Below are positions 45,078 through 54,536 of a stretch of 62,590 nucleotides of DNA, piece by piece. A program made the translations under genes and the position numbers. The notes below the pieces were generated by a model that was given only the letters and a program-made list of their open reading frames with translations, ran no database searches and was not told the DNA's origin. The stretch's first letter is position 1; every line of letters starts with the position of its first letter. The stretch is from Natranaerobius trueperi (GTDB lineage Bacteria > Bacillota > Natranaerobiia > Natranaerobiales > Natranaerobiaceae): NCBI RefSeq assembly GCF_002216005.1, contig NZ_NIQC01000014.1:1-62590 (forward strand), written 5' to 3'.

Positions 45078-47758
45078 TGGAAATTAGAAGTGTTAAAAAA
45101 ATACAGGGAAAAAATATTTATAGTCACCATCCTGTATTAATAGCTAATTTACACCTTGGTGAATTAAAGGATGTTACATCAGATCAGTTTTTATGGATAC
45201 ATAATAGATTAAAAGAGATATTGCCTGATATACGAGAGCATAGATGCTCTAGAGGTTATCCTGGTGGCTTTTTAGAGCGTGTAAGAGAAGGAACATTAGC
45301 AGGTCATATTGTAGAACATGTAACTTTAGAATTAATGAATTTAGCAGGTATAGGGACATATTATGGTACAACGCGTAGAGGTGATGAACCTGGGGTATAT
45401 AAAGTGGTTATAGAACAAGTGAATGAAGCTGGAGCAGAATTAGCGCTTCGGTGTGCAGTAGAAGTAGTAGAAAAAATGATTAATGGAGAAAAGATTGAGA
45501 TTGAAAAGATCATATGTGAAATAAAAGAAGAAGTAAATGAAACAAAACTAGGTCCTAGTACAGAAGCGATTTTAAATGCTGCTAAAGAGAAAAATATTCC
45601 TTACATAAGTTTAGACGATGCTAGTATGTACCAATTAGGAACTGGTATATACCAAAAAAGAATTCAAGCAACTGTGACAGATAAATCTTCTGTTATTGGA
45701 GTTGATGTTGCTTGTGATAAAACTCAAACTAATAAAGTTTTAGACGATTTAGGAATTCCAGTACCATATGGAAAAGTAGCGAGGGAAGAAGATGAAGCTG
45801 TTAAGGTATGTGAAGAAATAGGATACCCAACAGTTATTAAGCCTAGAGATGGGAATCAAGGTAAAGGAGTTACTCTAAATATTACAACTGAGAAAGAAGC
45901 AAGAACTGCTTTTAAAGTTGCATTAGGATATGGAGATGAAGTTATAGTAGAACAACACATAGAAGGAAAGCATTACAGGTTGCTAGTAGTAGGAGATAAG
46001 TTAGTAGCAGGAGCTCAAAGAATTCCAGCCCATGTTATAGGTGACGGAGAGCATTCTATCAGAGAACTTGTGGATCTAGAAAATAGAAATCCTTTACGGG
46101 GAGCTGGTCATGAAAAACCATTATCAAAAATCCAATTAGATCCTGTAGTGAATATGGTTTTAGCTCGAAATAACATGACAATGAATTATGTTCCAAAACT
46201 AGAAGAAACAGTGTATCTTAGAGAGAGTGCTAATTTGAGTACTGGTGGTACGAGTATAGATGTAACAGATATAATTCCTGAAGAGACTAAAGAAACTGCG
46301 ATTAGAGCGGTAAAAGTTATAGGGCTTGATATTGGTGGTGTTGATTTAGTTACGAAAGATATTTCTAAACCAATGGAGTCCGAGAACAGTGCAATAATTG
46401 AGATTAATGCAGCCCCTGGAATAAGAATGCATGAACATCCCACTGAAGGTAAACCACGTCCTACAGGGAAGTATATTATTGATCACCTTTTTCCTGATCA
46501 AAAAGATGTTAGAGCTCCTATTATTTCAGTGACCGGTACTAATGGTAAAACAACAACTGTTAGGGCAATAGATTATATTTTAAGAAGTGCAGGGAAAAAA
46601 GTTGGTACAACAACTACTGAAGGAATCTACATTAACGGAAAACAGATAATTTCTGGAGATACAACTGGACCTAAAAGTGCTAAAACTATTTTAAAAGATC
46701 CTCAAGTTGAGGCCTGTGTATTTGAAACTGCTCGAGGAGGATTAGCAAGAGAAGGTTTAGGTTATTTAGATGCAAAAGTAGCAATAGTAACTAATATAGA
46801 CTCGGATCATATTGGACAAGACGGAATTGAAACTATTAATGATTTAATATATGTAAAAAGCCTTGTAGTAGAAGCTGTAGAAAAAGAAGGTAAAGTAATT
46901 TTAAATGCCGATGACAAATACGTGAAGCATTTTCTAGAAAGAGCTCGTGCTGAAGTAATTTTCTTTTCTAAGGAATCGAACAACTATTATATTAGAAAAC
47001 ATTTAAGTATTGGCGGAAAAGCCTTATTTATCAAGAATGGGGACATTATATTTGCTTACGGTAATGTTGAAAATCGACTTGGAAAATTAGAAGAATTACC
47101 TTTAACTCTTGGAGGAATAGCCGAGCATAATGTTGAAAATGCTTTAGCTTCTCTAGCAAGTGTGATAGGTTTTGGTTTGAAATCGCAAGATGCTTATGAG
47201 TACTTACAAGAATTATCCCCGTCTTATGATAACACTCCGGGGAGATGCAATATTTTTAGATGTGAGAACAAACTGATTCTTGTTGACTACGGTCATAACC
47301 CTGCAGGGATAGAAAAAGTCATGAATTTAGCCAAAAATATATCTAAAGACAGGTTGGTAAGTGTAGTAGGAGTACCTGGAGACAGAAATAATGATTTAAT
47401 AAAAGAAACTGGAGAAGTTGTAAAAGGTTATAGAGATTGTTTAAAAAAAGTGATAGTAAAGGAGGACGAAGACCTTCGAGGAAGGAAAGCAGGTGAAGTG
47501 GCAGACTTACTAGTAACTTCTCTTGAAACTGAAATGTCAGAAGAGTTATTAATTGAGAAAAAATTATGTGAAACAGAAGCTATTAAGAAAGCCGTGCAGG
47601 AGGCTAGCGAGCAAGAATTGGTTGTAGTTTTTTATGAAAAGTTGGATAGTTTTTTTGAAGCTGCCAAAGAATTAGGAATTGAACCAACTCCAGTACCGAT
47701 AGATCAAGTATACTCGAACAAGGAAGAATATAAAAAGGTTTTACCCTCGTCTAGTTAA
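45077..47758 (+). CDS. cphA: Cyanophycin synthetase
   Basis: Enzyme of 893 residues that builds cyanophycin by adding Asp and Arg in turn, each step using ATP. The N-terminal domain has HRCSRGYPGGFLERVREGT and HIVEHVTLELM. The ATP-grasp domain (about 165-470) has VIKPRDGNQGKGVTLN and EINAAPGIRMHEHPTEGKPR. The Mur-ligase domain (about 475-893) has SVTGTNGKTTTVRAIDYIL, TARGGLAREGLG, NIDSDHIGQDG and DYGHNPAGIEKVM. Length and order match CphA1-type enzymes (about 870-900 residues). One-base overlap with cphB suggests coupled synthesis of the making and degrading enzymes. Confidence 0.95.
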   Translation: MEIRSVKKIQGKNIYSHHPVLIANLHLGELKDVTSDQFLWIHNRLKEILPDIREHRCSRGYPGGFLERVREGTLAGHIVEHVTLELMNLAGIGTYYGTTRRGDEPGVYKVVIEQVNEAGAELALRCAVEVVEKMINGEKIEIEKIICEIKEEVNETKLGPSTEAILNAAKEKNIPYISLDDASMYQLGTGIYQKRIQATVTDKSSVIGVDVACDKTQTNKVLDDLGIPVPYGKVAREEDEAVKVCEEIGYPTVIKPRDGNQGKGVTLNITTEKEARTAFKVALGYGDEVIVEQHIEGKHYRLLVVGDKLVAGAQRIPAHVIGDGEHSIRELVDLENRNPLRGAGHEKPLSKIQLDPVVNMVLARNNMTMNYVPKLEETVYLRESANLSTGGTSIDVTDIIPEETKETAIRAVKVIGLDIGGVDLVTKDISKPMESENSAIIEINAAPGIRMHEHPTEGKPRPTGKYIIDHLFPDQKDVRAPIISVTGTNGKTTTVRAIDYILRSAGKKVGTTTTEGIYINGKQIISGDTTGPKSAKTILKDPQVEACVFETARGGLAREGLGYLDAKVAIVTNIDSDHIGQDGIETINDLIYVKSLVVEAVEKEGKVILNADDKYVKHFLERARAEVIFFSKESNNYYIRKHLSIGGKALFIKNGDIIFAYGNVENRLGKLEELPLTLGGIAEHNVENALASLASVIGFGLKSQDAYEYLQELSPSYDNTPGRCNIFRCENKLILVDYGHNPAGIEKVMNLAKNISKDRLVSVVGVPGDRNNDLIKETGEVVKGYRDCLKKVIVKEDEDLRGRKAGEVADLLVTSLETEMSEELLIEKKLCETEAIKKAVQEASEQELVVVFYEKLDSFFEAAKELGIEPTPVPIDQVYSNKEEYKKVLPSSS

Positions 47759-47797
47759 TGTTATGATAGAACAAAAGTATATAAAGAGGTGTTTAGG

Positions 47798-48685
47798 GTG
47801 AGGGATAAAACTATTAAGGTAGAGGCTCCTGCTAAAATCAACCTATACTTAGATGTGTTAGAAAAAAGATTTGATGGGTATCATGAAGTGAAAATGGTTA
47901 TGCAAACAGTTTCTCTTTGTGATAGACTAACCATATCAGTGGATAAAAGTTTAGAGGATGTGCAATTAGAAGTTATAAATGCTGATATTCCTGAAAATGA
48001 CGATAATCTTATTATTAAGTCAATTAGGTTATTACAAGAATACTATCAAATACCACCACTAAAGATTGTAGTTGACAAAGAGATTCCTGTAGCTGCAGGA
48101 TTAGCGGGTGGTAGTAGTGATGCTGCTGCTACCATTTGGGGGATAGCAGAATTATTAGAACTTCAGATAAAACAAGAACAATTAGCTTATCTAGCCTCTG
48201 AAATTGGTTCTGATGTACCTTTCTGTTTATTAGGGGGAACAAGCTTGGCTGAAGGACGTGGTGAAAAGTTGACTAATGCTTCAACTCTTCCACAGTGCTA
48301 TATTCTACTTGTAAAACCACCGTTTGGTGTTAGTACAGGACAAGTATATAAAGCGGTTAACCCAACTGATGAAGCGGATTCTAGAGCTGACAAAATTATT
48401 TCAGCCTTGTCAAAAGGGAGTCTGTATAAAGTTATAGAAAACATGTATAATAAAATGGAGAATGTCGTTTTCGGGTGGCACCCTGAATTGTTAGATTTAA
48501 CTAAGCGTCTATTAGACTTTGGTGCTTTAACTGTAAGAATGAGTGGAAGTGGTCCAACTATTTTTGGTGTGTTCGAAAGTTATTTAGATGCATATAATGT
48601 TAAAAAAAGCTTACTTAAGGAAATGCCTGAACACGAGATATTTCTCACGACACCACGCGACAAGGGCGTGGGAAAGGAGCATTGA
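47798..48685 (+). CDS. ispE: 4-diphosphocytidyl-2-C-methyl-D-erythritol kinase
   Basis: GHMP kinase of the MEP isoprenoid pathway, 295 residues. VEAPAKINLYLDVLEKRFDGYHEVKMVMQ at the start, the ATP-binding PVAAGLAGGSSDAAATIW and the C-terminal VRMSGSGPTIFGVF are diagnostic. GTG 47798 is spaced 7 nt from AGAGGTG; GTG 47789 is the alternative. It begins 39 bp after cphA and ends one base before the next gene. The order ispE-(NTP transferase)-purR-spoVG-glmU-prs is common in Clostridia. Confidence 0.96.
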   Translation: MRDKTIKVEAPAKINLYLDVLEKRFDGYHEVKMVMQTVSLCDRLTISVDKSLEDVQLEVINADIPENDDNLIIKSIRLLQEYYQIPPLKIVVDKEIPVAAGLAGGSSDAAATIWGIAELLELQIKQEQLAYLASEIGSDVPFCLLGGTSLAEGRGEKLTNASTLPQCYILLVKPPFGVSTGQVYKAVNPTDEADSRADKIISALSKGSLYKVIENMYNKMENVVFGWHPELLDLTKRLLDFGALTVRMSGSGPTIFGVFESYLDAYNVKKSLLKEMPEHEIFLTTPRDKGVGKEH

Positions 48686-48686
48686 T

Positions 48687-49469
48687 ATGGTGAAATGTGT
48701 AGTGCTTGCAGGAAGCTCCGAATCTTCAAAAGAGATAGCATTAATTTCAAGTACATCTGAATATGTGACTAATAAAGCCTTTCTTGAGATTAATGGAAAA
48801 CCAATGATTCGTTACATTATTTCAGCTCTAGAAGAATCGGAGTATGTAAAAGAAATTGTAGTTGTAGGACCAGTAGATAGTTTAAATAATTGTCTTTCTA
48901 ATTTTACTGGTACTGTAGTAGAGGAACATGAGTCAGGAAAAGTATTAGATAATGTAATAAAAGGAATACAAAAAATTAACGCAACAGAAAATATTTTGGT
49001 AGTAACCTCTGATATTCCACTAATTACTTCAAAAGCAATAGATGATTTTGTCCGTTCCTGTAATAATAAATTTGATTTATTTTATCCTGTTATTCCAAAA
49101 GAACAGAATAATCTGAGATTTCCTGGTGTTGAAAGAACTTATGTAAACTTAATAGATGGTAATTTTACTGGAGGAAATATATTTTATTTAAATCCTCAAA
49201 AAATTAGACCTTGTTATGAATCAGTAGATAGATTAATAGGACAAAGGAAAAACCCATTTCGATTAGCTATGAACTTTGGTGTTGGCTTTTTAACCCAATT
49301 TTTATTAGGAAAGTTATCATTAAATCAGGCTGAACAAAAAATTTCTCAGATTTTAAATATTAAAGTAAAAGTTATAGTTTCTACACATCCAGAGTTAGGT
49401 ATAGATATTGATAAAATTAGTGATTTGAAACTTGCTCAGGAAATCATTTCTGACGAAGCTTGTGTTTAG
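48687..49469 (+). CDS. Divergent nucleotidyltransferase (MobA/IspD-like fold)
   Basis: Protein of 260 residues with a nucleotide-diphospho-sugar transferase-like N-terminus (KCVVLAGSS ... NKAFLEINGKPMIRYIISAL), VVTSDIPLITSKAI and a closing HPELGIDIDKISDLKLAQEI. The glycine- and arginine-rich GxGTRM signature is replaced by AGSSESS, so the nucleotide grip is unusual. The substrate is unknown. Homologues commonly sit between ispE and purR in Clostridia. ATG 48687 follows AAAGGAG and starts one base after the ispE stop. An in-frame extension to 48588 lies inside ispE and is rejected. Confidence 0.82.
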   Translation: MVKCVVLAGSSESSKEIALISSTSEYVTNKAFLEINGKPMIRYIISALEESEYVKEIVVVGPVDSLNNCLSNFTGTVVEEHESGKVLDNVIKGIQKINATENILVVTSDIPLITSKAIDDFVRSCNNKFDLFYPVIPKEQNNLRFPGVERTYVNLIDGNFTGGNIFYLNPQKIRPCYESVDRLIGQRKNPFRLAMNFGVGFLTQFLLGKLSLNQAEQKISQILNIKVKVIVSTHPELGIDIDKISDLKLAQEIISDEACV

Positions 49470-49490
49470 CTAGATGAAAGAGGTGGCAAA

Positions 49491-50327
49491 ATGACAAGTA
49501 TAAAGCAATCAAAGACGAAAAGAATATTTTTTATGACACAAAAGCTTATGTCTAATCCAGGTAAAACCATTTCATTGAAGTATTTCGTAGACAACCTTGG
49601 TGCAGCTAAATCAACTATTAGTGAGGACTTGGCCCAAATAAAGAACTACTTAGAAGAATCAGGTGAAGGAACATTGTATACTCTTGCAGGAAAGCATGGT
49701 GGAATTAAATTTATACCAAGACAGTCAAGTGAAACTATAGCAAATACTCTCTCCGAATTAGAAAATAGATTAACAGACCAAAAACGTATTTTACCTGGTG
49801 GATATTTGTACATGAGTGATATAGTCTCTGATCCTGACTTGCTTAAAAAGGTAGGGGGAATCTTTGCGGGATACTTTATAAATGATCAACCAGATATTGT
49901 TTTAACAATTGAAACAAAGGGTATTTTATTAGCAGGTGTTACAGCAGATTATCTAGGGATCCCTTTAGCTATAGCTAGAAATAATAGTCGAGTGACAGAG
50001 GGTGCTGTTATTTCTATTAATTATATTTCCGGTTCTAGTAATAAAATTCAAACTATGTCACTTCCTACACGGGCCATTGAAAAGAATAGTAGAGTGTTGC
50101 TTATCGATGATTTTATGAAACAAGGTGGAACACTAAAAGGCTTGAAGAATTTAACGAAAGAATTTGAAAGTAAGGTGGTTGGTAAAGGCGTATTATTAGA
50201 ACGGGGACAAGCTCAAGATAAATTGATTACAGACTACTTATCTTTTGGGATAATTAATAAAATTGATGAAGAATACAAAGATATTGATTTGCGAATGAAT
50301 TTACCTGAAAAATTTATTAGAAATTAA
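49491..50327 (+). CDS. purR: Pur operon repressor PurR
   Basis: Gram-positive PurR of 278 residues. An N-terminal winged helix (FFMTQKLMSNPGKTISLKYFVDNLGAAKSTISEDL) is followed by a phosphoribosyltransferase-like domain with LLIDDFMKQGGTLKGL, the PRPP-binding loop. In B. subtilis it represses purine genes and PRPP relieves repression. ATG 49491 follows AGAGGTGG. The sigma-H-type spoVG promoter begins right at its stop codon. Confidence 0.95.
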   Translation: MTSIKQSKTKRIFFMTQKLMSNPGKTISLKYFVDNLGAAKSTISEDLAQIKNYLEESGEGTLYTLAGKHGGIKFIPRQSSETIANTLSELENRLTDQKRILPGGYLYMSDIVSDPDLLKKVGGIFAGYFINDQPDIVLTIETKGILLAGVTADYLGIPLAIARNNSRVTEGAVISINYISGSSNKIQTMSLPTRAIEKNSRVLLIDDFMKQGGTLKGLKNLTKEFESKVVGKGVLLERGQAQDKLITDYLSFGIINKIDEEYKDIDLRMNLPEKFIRN

Positions 50328-50355
50328 AAGGTATTATATAAAAAATGTCGAATAG
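50327..50355 (+). promoter_or_regulatory. Candidate sigma-H promoter of spoVG
   Basis: AAAGGTATT (50327-50335), 11-bp spacer, GTCGAATAG (50347-50355). The known sigma-H consensus is RNAGGAWWW-N11/12-RNNGAATWW; one mismatch is seen in each half. B. subtilis spoVG is a classical sigma-H gene. Confidence 0.6.
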
Positions 50356-50392
50356 TTATTAAAATTTATTATTATAGGTGGTGAAAGGGTCA

Positions 50393-50641
50393 GTGGAGAT
50401 TTCTGATGTTAAAATCTATCCTATGCAAAAAGATGGCAAAGTTAAAGCACTAGTGTCAATTATTCTTGCAGATTCTTTAGCTATACATGGAATAAAAATA
50501 ATAGAAGGCAAGAATGGTTTATTTGTAGCAATGCCTAGTAGAAAGACTAAAAATGATGAATACAAGGACATAGTACATCCTACGAATAACGAATTAAGGC
50601 AAAAAATACAATCAAAAATATTAGAAGCCTATCAGGGATAA
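50393..50641 (+). CDS. spoVG: Septation/RNA-binding regulator SpoVG
   Basis: Small protein of 82 residues. MEISDVKIYPMQKDGKVKALVSI, DSLAIHGIKIIEGKNGLFVAMPSRK and DIVHPTNNELRQKIQ are the family core. SpoVG binds nucleic acid and affects septum placement and sporulation. GTG 50393 follows AAAGGG and gives the standard N-terminus; the earlier GTG 50378 is rejected. A palindromic terminator follows. Confidence 0.95.
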   Translation: MEISDVKIYPMQKDGKVKALVSIILADSLAIHGIKIIEGKNGLFVAMPSRKTKNDEYKDIVHPTNNELRQKIQSKILEAYQG

Positions 50642-50660
50642 GTTGAAATAATTAGCTAGC

Positions 50661-50686
50661 GAGGAGCTGATATCAGCTCCTCTTTT
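50661..50686 (+). terminator. Intrinsic terminator after spoVG
   Basis: A fully palindromic 22-mer, GAGGAGCTGA (50661-50670) continuing TATCAGCTCCTC, followed by TTTT. Confidence 0.8.
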
Positions 50687-50743
50687 GGTTACAGTACACT
50701 TATGATATAATAATCAAGAACATAGTTAGGATGGAGGGATTGG

Positions 50744-52120
50744 GTGACTGCTGTGAGTGCAATTATTTTAGCTGCGGGTAAGGGAACAAGGATGAAGTCT
50801 GAAACCCCAAAAGTGCTTCATAATGTTTGTAATAAACCTATGTTGTGGTATATACTTTCAGTTGCTCGAAAAGTTACTGCTGATCAAAAAGTAGTTGTTG
50901 GTCATGGTAAAAATCAGGTTGAACAATTTCTTAAAGAAAATTTTAATTATAAAGATGTTACTACAACGGTACAAGAAAAACAATTAGGTACCGGGCATGC
51001 TGTTTTATGTACAAAAAATAATAATTTTAAAAAGAATACCCTGATTTTATTAGGGGATACTCCTATGATAACAGAAGAAGAGCTAGAAGCAATTATTAAT
51101 TATCACAATAAAAATAACTCTGTATGCACTGTTTTAACAGTTGAAGAAAAAGACCCTACTGGGTATGGTAGAATAATTAGAGCTGAGTCAAATAAAATAA
51201 AAAAAATAGTAGAGGAAGCAGATGCTAATAGTCAACAAAAGGGTATTTCTGAGATAAATACAGGGATTATGTTATTTAATACTGCAGAATTATTTACTGC
51301 CTTAGATGGATTAGGTACTGGTAATAATCAAGGAGAGTATTATTTAACTGATGTTATAGAAAATTTATATAATCAAGGAAAACAAGTATTAGGATTTCAG
51401 ATAGAAAACGCTTATAGAACTATGGGGATAAATGATCGTGTTGACCTATCTCATGCAGAAAGACTCATGCGTAAAGAAATTAATGAATTTCATATGCAAC
51501 AAGGTGTTACTATTGTTGATTCGGATAGAACTTATATAGATCCAGAAGTTACTATAGGTCAAGATTCTGTTATTTATCCAAACACTATTCTTCGGAATAA
51601 TTCACAAATTTCCTCGTTTTGTACAATAGGGCCAGAAACTGATATTTCTAATTCTATAATAAAAGAGTCATGTTCAATTGAAAAATCTAAGATTATAGAT
51701 AGTGAAATTCATAGTAATGTTAACATTGGCCCTTATGCTCAAATTAGGCCTGGTTCAGTATTATATCGAAATGTTAAGGTTGGAAACTTTGTAGAGATTA
51801 AAAACTCAACTCTTAGAGAAGGTAGTAAAGCCAATCATTTAGCGTATATAGGTGATGCTGATATTGGTAAGAAAGTTAATTTAGGAGCTGGTAGTATAAT
51901 TGTAAACTACGATGGTGAAAAAAAACATCGTACTACAATTAATGATGGAGCATTTATTGGTTGTAATTCTAACTTAGTTGCACCAGTAACTATTAAAGAA
52001 AACGCTTTCGTAGCTGCCGGAAGTACTATTACTGATGAAGTTCCAAAGGAAAGTTTAGCTATTGCCCGGTCAAGACAAACCATCAAAGAAGATTGGGTAA
52101 AAAATAATCGAACAAACTAA
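50744..52120 (+). CDS. glmU: Bifunctional UDP-GlcNAc pyrophosphorylase/GlcN-1-P acetyltransferase
   Basis: Makes UDP-GlcNAc for peptidoglycan; 458 residues. The N-terminal uridyltransferase has [18 protein letters not shown] and QLGTGHAV. The C-terminal left-handed beta-helix acetyltransferase has hexapeptide repeats, [20 protein letters not shown] and [13 protein letters not shown] 50744 lies 5 nt after GGAGGG. It is followed by prs with 14 bp between them. A TATAAT at 50706-50711 may belong to its promoter, but the -35 region is poor. Confidence 0.97.
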   Translation: MTAVSAIILAAGKGTRMKSETPKVLHNVCNKPMLWYILSVARKVTADQKVVVGHGKNQVEQFLKENFNYKDVTTTVQEKQLGTGHAVLCTKNNNFKKNTLILLGDTPMITEEELEAIINYHNKNNSVCTVLTVEEKDPTGYGRIIRAESNKIKKIVEEADANSQQKGISEINTGIMLFNTAELFTALDGLGTGNNQGEYYLTDVIENLYNQGKQVLGFQIENAYRTMGINDRVDLSHAERLMRKEINEFHMQQGVTIVDSDRTYIDPEVTIGQDSVIYPNTILRNNSQISSFCTIGPETDISNSIIKESCSIEKSKIIDSEIHSNVNIGPYAQIRPGSVLYRNVKVGNFVEIKNSTLREGSKANHLAYIGDADIGKKVNLGAGSIIVNYDGEKKHRTTINDGAFIGCNSNLVAPVTIKENAFVAAGSTITDEVPKESLAIARSRQTIKEDWVKNNRTN

Positions 52121-52134
52121 TGGGAGGTATAATT

Positions 52135-53082
52135 ATGGCTGAAACAGGAAGTATTAAAATTTTCACTGGAAATGCAAACCCAGCACTTACTAAAGAAATC
52201 ACTGAATATTTAGGAGTGGATATGGGGCAAGCAAAACCGGTTCGGTTTAGTGATGGTGAAATTGATGTTATTATTGAAGAAAGTGTTAGAGGTTCAGACG
52301 TTTTTGTAGTTCAACCAATATGTTATCCTTCTAATGAAAATGTTATGGAATTATTAATAATGTTAGATGCTTTTAAACGGGCTTCGGCTCAAAACATAAA
52401 TGTAGTTGTTCCTTACTATGGTTACGCTAGAAAGGATCGAAAAGCTCGTGCACGTGATCCAATAACAGCCAAATTACTTGCAGATTTATTAGAAACTGCT
52501 GGAGCAGATAGAGTGATTACTATGGACCTCCATGCTCAACAAATACAAGGTTTTTTTGATATACCTGTTGACCACCTACTTGGAGGACCTATTTTAGGTG
52601 ATTACTTTAAAGAAAAAGGAATGGATGACTTGGTTGTTGTTTCGCCGGATATGGGCGGTGTACCACGAGCAAGGGCATTAGCAGAAGTCCTAAATTGTCC
52701 AATAGCTATTATAGATAAGAGGCGCCCTGATGCAAACGTAGCAGAAATAATGAATGTAGTGGGAGAAGTTGAAAATAGAACTGCAATCATGATTGATGAC
52801 ATAATCGATACCGCAGGGACTATGGCTCTTGCATCAGAAGCACTTTTAGAACATGGAGCTAATAAGGTTTATGCATGTTGTACTCATCCAGTATTAAGTG
52901 GCCCAGCTGTCGAAAGGTTAGCTAAAGCTCCAATTGAAGAAATTGTGGTAACTAATAGTATTCCACTTCCTAAAGAAAAACAGTTAGACAAAATAAAGGT
53001 ATTATCTGTAGCTCCATTAATTGGAGAAGCTATCCTTAGAGTTCATAATCGAATGTCTGTTAGTAAATTGTTTGAACAATAA
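52135..53082 (+). CDS. prs: Ribose-phosphate pyrophosphokinase
   Basis: PRPP synthase of 315 residues, supplying purine, pyrimidine, NAD, His and Trp pathways. [96 protein letters not shown] and the PRPP loop [16 protein letters not shown] are present. ATG 52135 follows GGGAGG and is preferred over an upstream start overlapping glmU. PRPP also acts as the PurR effector, so purR, glmU and prs nearby make metabolic sense. Confidence 0.97.
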   Translation: MAETGSIKIFTGNANPALTKEITEYLGVDMGQAKPVRFSDGEIDVIIEESVRGSDVFVVQPICYPSNENVMELLIMLDAFKRASAQNINVVVPYYGYARKDRKARARDPITAKLLADLLETAGADRVITMDLHAQQIQGFFDIPVDHLLGGPILGDYFKEKGMDDLVVVSPDMGGVPRARALAEVLNCPIAIIDKRRPDANVAEIMNVVGEVENRTAIMIDDIIDTAGTMALASEALLEHGANKVYACCTHPVLSGPAVERLAKAPIEEIVVTNSIPLPKEKQLDKIKVLSVAPLIGEAILRVHNRMSVSKLFEQ

Positions 53083-53089
53083 GATATGT

Positions 53090-53118
53090 TTGACTAAATA
53101 TCTAAAAATAGATATACT
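53090..53118 (+). promoter_or_regulatory. Promoter of rplY with an overlapping dyad
   Basis: TTGACT (53090-53095), 17 bp, TATACT (53113-53118). The dyad ATATCTA-AAAA-TAGATAT (53098-53115) fills the spacer and enters the -10 box. Confidence 0.6.
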
Positions 53119-53179
53119 AGTGCTGGTATGTTTTTGAAATAGATAATTAATAGGGTAAACACAGAAAGGGGTATTATAG

Positions 53180-53797
53180 ATGGAAAGGAAAGAACTTGCT
53201 GTAAAAGTGAGAGAAGTGACAAGAAAAAGTGAAGTGAAAAAGTTACGAGAACAGGATCAAATTCCAGGTGTGCTATATGGAAGAGAAACAGGTAGCACAA
53301 AAATCCAGGTTAACAGAAGAGAACTATTTGATGCATTATCCACCGCAGCTGGAGATAATGTTTTGCTTGATCTGAAATTAGACAATGGTGAAACTTATCC
53401 TGTCGTTTTCAAAGAAATCCAAAAAGATCCGATTAAAGGATTTTACTTACACGTTGATTTCCATACTATTGACTTAAAAGAAAAGATTCAGGTCAATGTA
53501 CCTATTAACATTGAAGGAGAACCTAAAGGTGTAGAAGCTGGTGGGGTTGCACAATATCAGCTAAGAGAAGTAGAGATTGAATGTCTTCCTACCCAAATTC
53601 CAGATGATATTGTAGTAGATGTAAGTGAAGTTGATTTGAACGGAAGCATAAATGTAGGAGACCTTCCTTTACCAGAAGGATCAGAGCTTATCACTCATCC
53701 TGATGAAACTATTATGTCAGTAGTAGCTCCTGAAGAAGAATCTACTGATGAAGAATCAGAAGAAGCTGAAGAAGACGAGGAAGAAGGTTCTGAATAA
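53180..53797 (+). CDS. rplY: 50S ribosomal protein L25/general stress protein Ctc
   Basis: Long (TL5/CTC-type) L25 of 205 residues that binds 5S rRNA. The N-terminal L25 domain has VREVTRKSEVKKLREQDQIPGVLYG, and the C-terminal beta domain contains VNVPINIEGEPKGVEAGG and the LREVEIECLPTQIPD block. The tail is extremely acidic (EESTDEESEEAEEDEEEGSE), which fits a high-salt cytoplasm, though acidic tails also occur in non-halophiles. ATG 53180 follows AAAGGGG. In B. subtilis ctc is stress-induced; here a sigma-A-type promoter with a dyad is seen. Confidence 0.95.
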   Translation: MERKELAVKVREVTRKSEVKKLREQDQIPGVLYGRETGSTKIQVNRRELFDALSTAAGDNVLLDLKLDNGETYPVVFKEIQKDPIKGFYLHVDFHTIDLKEKIQVNVPINIEGEPKGVEAGGVAQYQLREVEIECLPTQIPDDIVVDVSEVDLNGSINVGDLPLPEGSELITHPDETIMSVVAPEEESTDEESEEAEEDEEEGSE

Positions 53798-53812
53798 TAA
53801 TATTTTGAAAGG

Positions 53813-53839
53813 AAGGGCGCAATTTTAGGTTGCGCCCTT
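53813..53839 (+). terminator. Hairpin between rplY and pth
   Basis: AAGGGCGCAA (53813-53822), loop TTTTAGG, TTGCGCCCTT (53830-53839), then a short T/A-rich tail. It probably limits read-through from rplY into pth. Confidence 0.7.
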
Positions 53840-53868
53840 TAATTTTGAATACTTGTAGGAGGGATTAC

Positions 53869-54432
53869 ATGAAATTAATAGTCGGACTAGGCAATCCAGG
53901 AAAAAAATATCAATGGAATAGACACAATATCGGTTTTATGGCTGTTGATAGACTAGGAGAGGACCGCAATGTTTCCATCACAAAACTCAAATTTCAATCT
54001 TTCTGGAATGAGATATTTTTAAATGGTGAGAAGTTAATTGCGGTTAAGCCATTAACATATATGAATAGAAGTGGGCATGCTGTTAAGTTATGGCAAGATT
54101 ATTTTAACATTAAAAACGAGGACATTCTAGTTATATATGATGATATGGATCTACAACTTGGAGAACTAAAGTTGCGTCCAACTGGTGGTACAGGTGGGCA
54201 TAATGGTTTGAAGTCTATAGTTGAAAATCTTGGAGATAAGAGTTTTTCTAGACTACGATGTGGCATTGGACGTCCACATTCAGGAGAGAATCCAGCTTCT
54301 TATGTTATGGGTAATTTTACAAAGGAGCAGTATAAAATAGTTGAATCCCAACTAAATGAAGCTGCAAGAACAGTCGAGCTATTCGTAGAACATGGCATCA
54401 ATATAGCGATGAACCAAGTAAACAGTAAATAA
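53869..54432 (+). CDS. pth: Peptidyl-tRNA hydrolase
   Basis: Releases peptides from peptidyl-tRNA dropped by ribosomes; 187 residues. VGLGNPGKKYQWNRHNIGF (catalytic His), PLTYMNRSGHAV, YDDMDLQLGELKLRP and GGTGGHNGLKSI are diagnostic. ATG 53869 follows TAGGAGGG. It lies after rplY as in B. subtilis (ctc-pth), but the next genes there (fin and mfd) are separated here by an AbgT transporter, mntP and a small membrane protein. Confidence 0.97.
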   Translation: MKLIVGLGNPGKKYQWNRHNIGFMAVDRLGEDRNVSITKLKFQSFWNEIFLNGEKLIAVKPLTYMNRSGHAVKLWQDYFNIKNEDILVIYDDMDLQLGELKLRPTGGTGGHNGLKSIVENLGDKSFSRLRCGIGRPHSGENPASYVMGNFTKEQYKIVESQLNEAARTVELFVEHGINIAMNQVNSK

Positions 54433-54458
54433 ATATTTTTTTTGGTATCAATTGTAAG

Positions 54459-54487
54459 TTGACACAGGAATATTACTTTGGTTTAAT
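54459..54487 (+). promoter_or_regulatory. Promoter of the AbgT-family gene
   Basis: TTGACA (54459-54464), 17 bp, TTTAAT (54482-54487). Confidence 0.65.
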
Positions 54488-54536
54488 AAATAATGTATAC
54501 AAATAAAATTTTTATCATTTGGAGGGAGGAGAAGCA

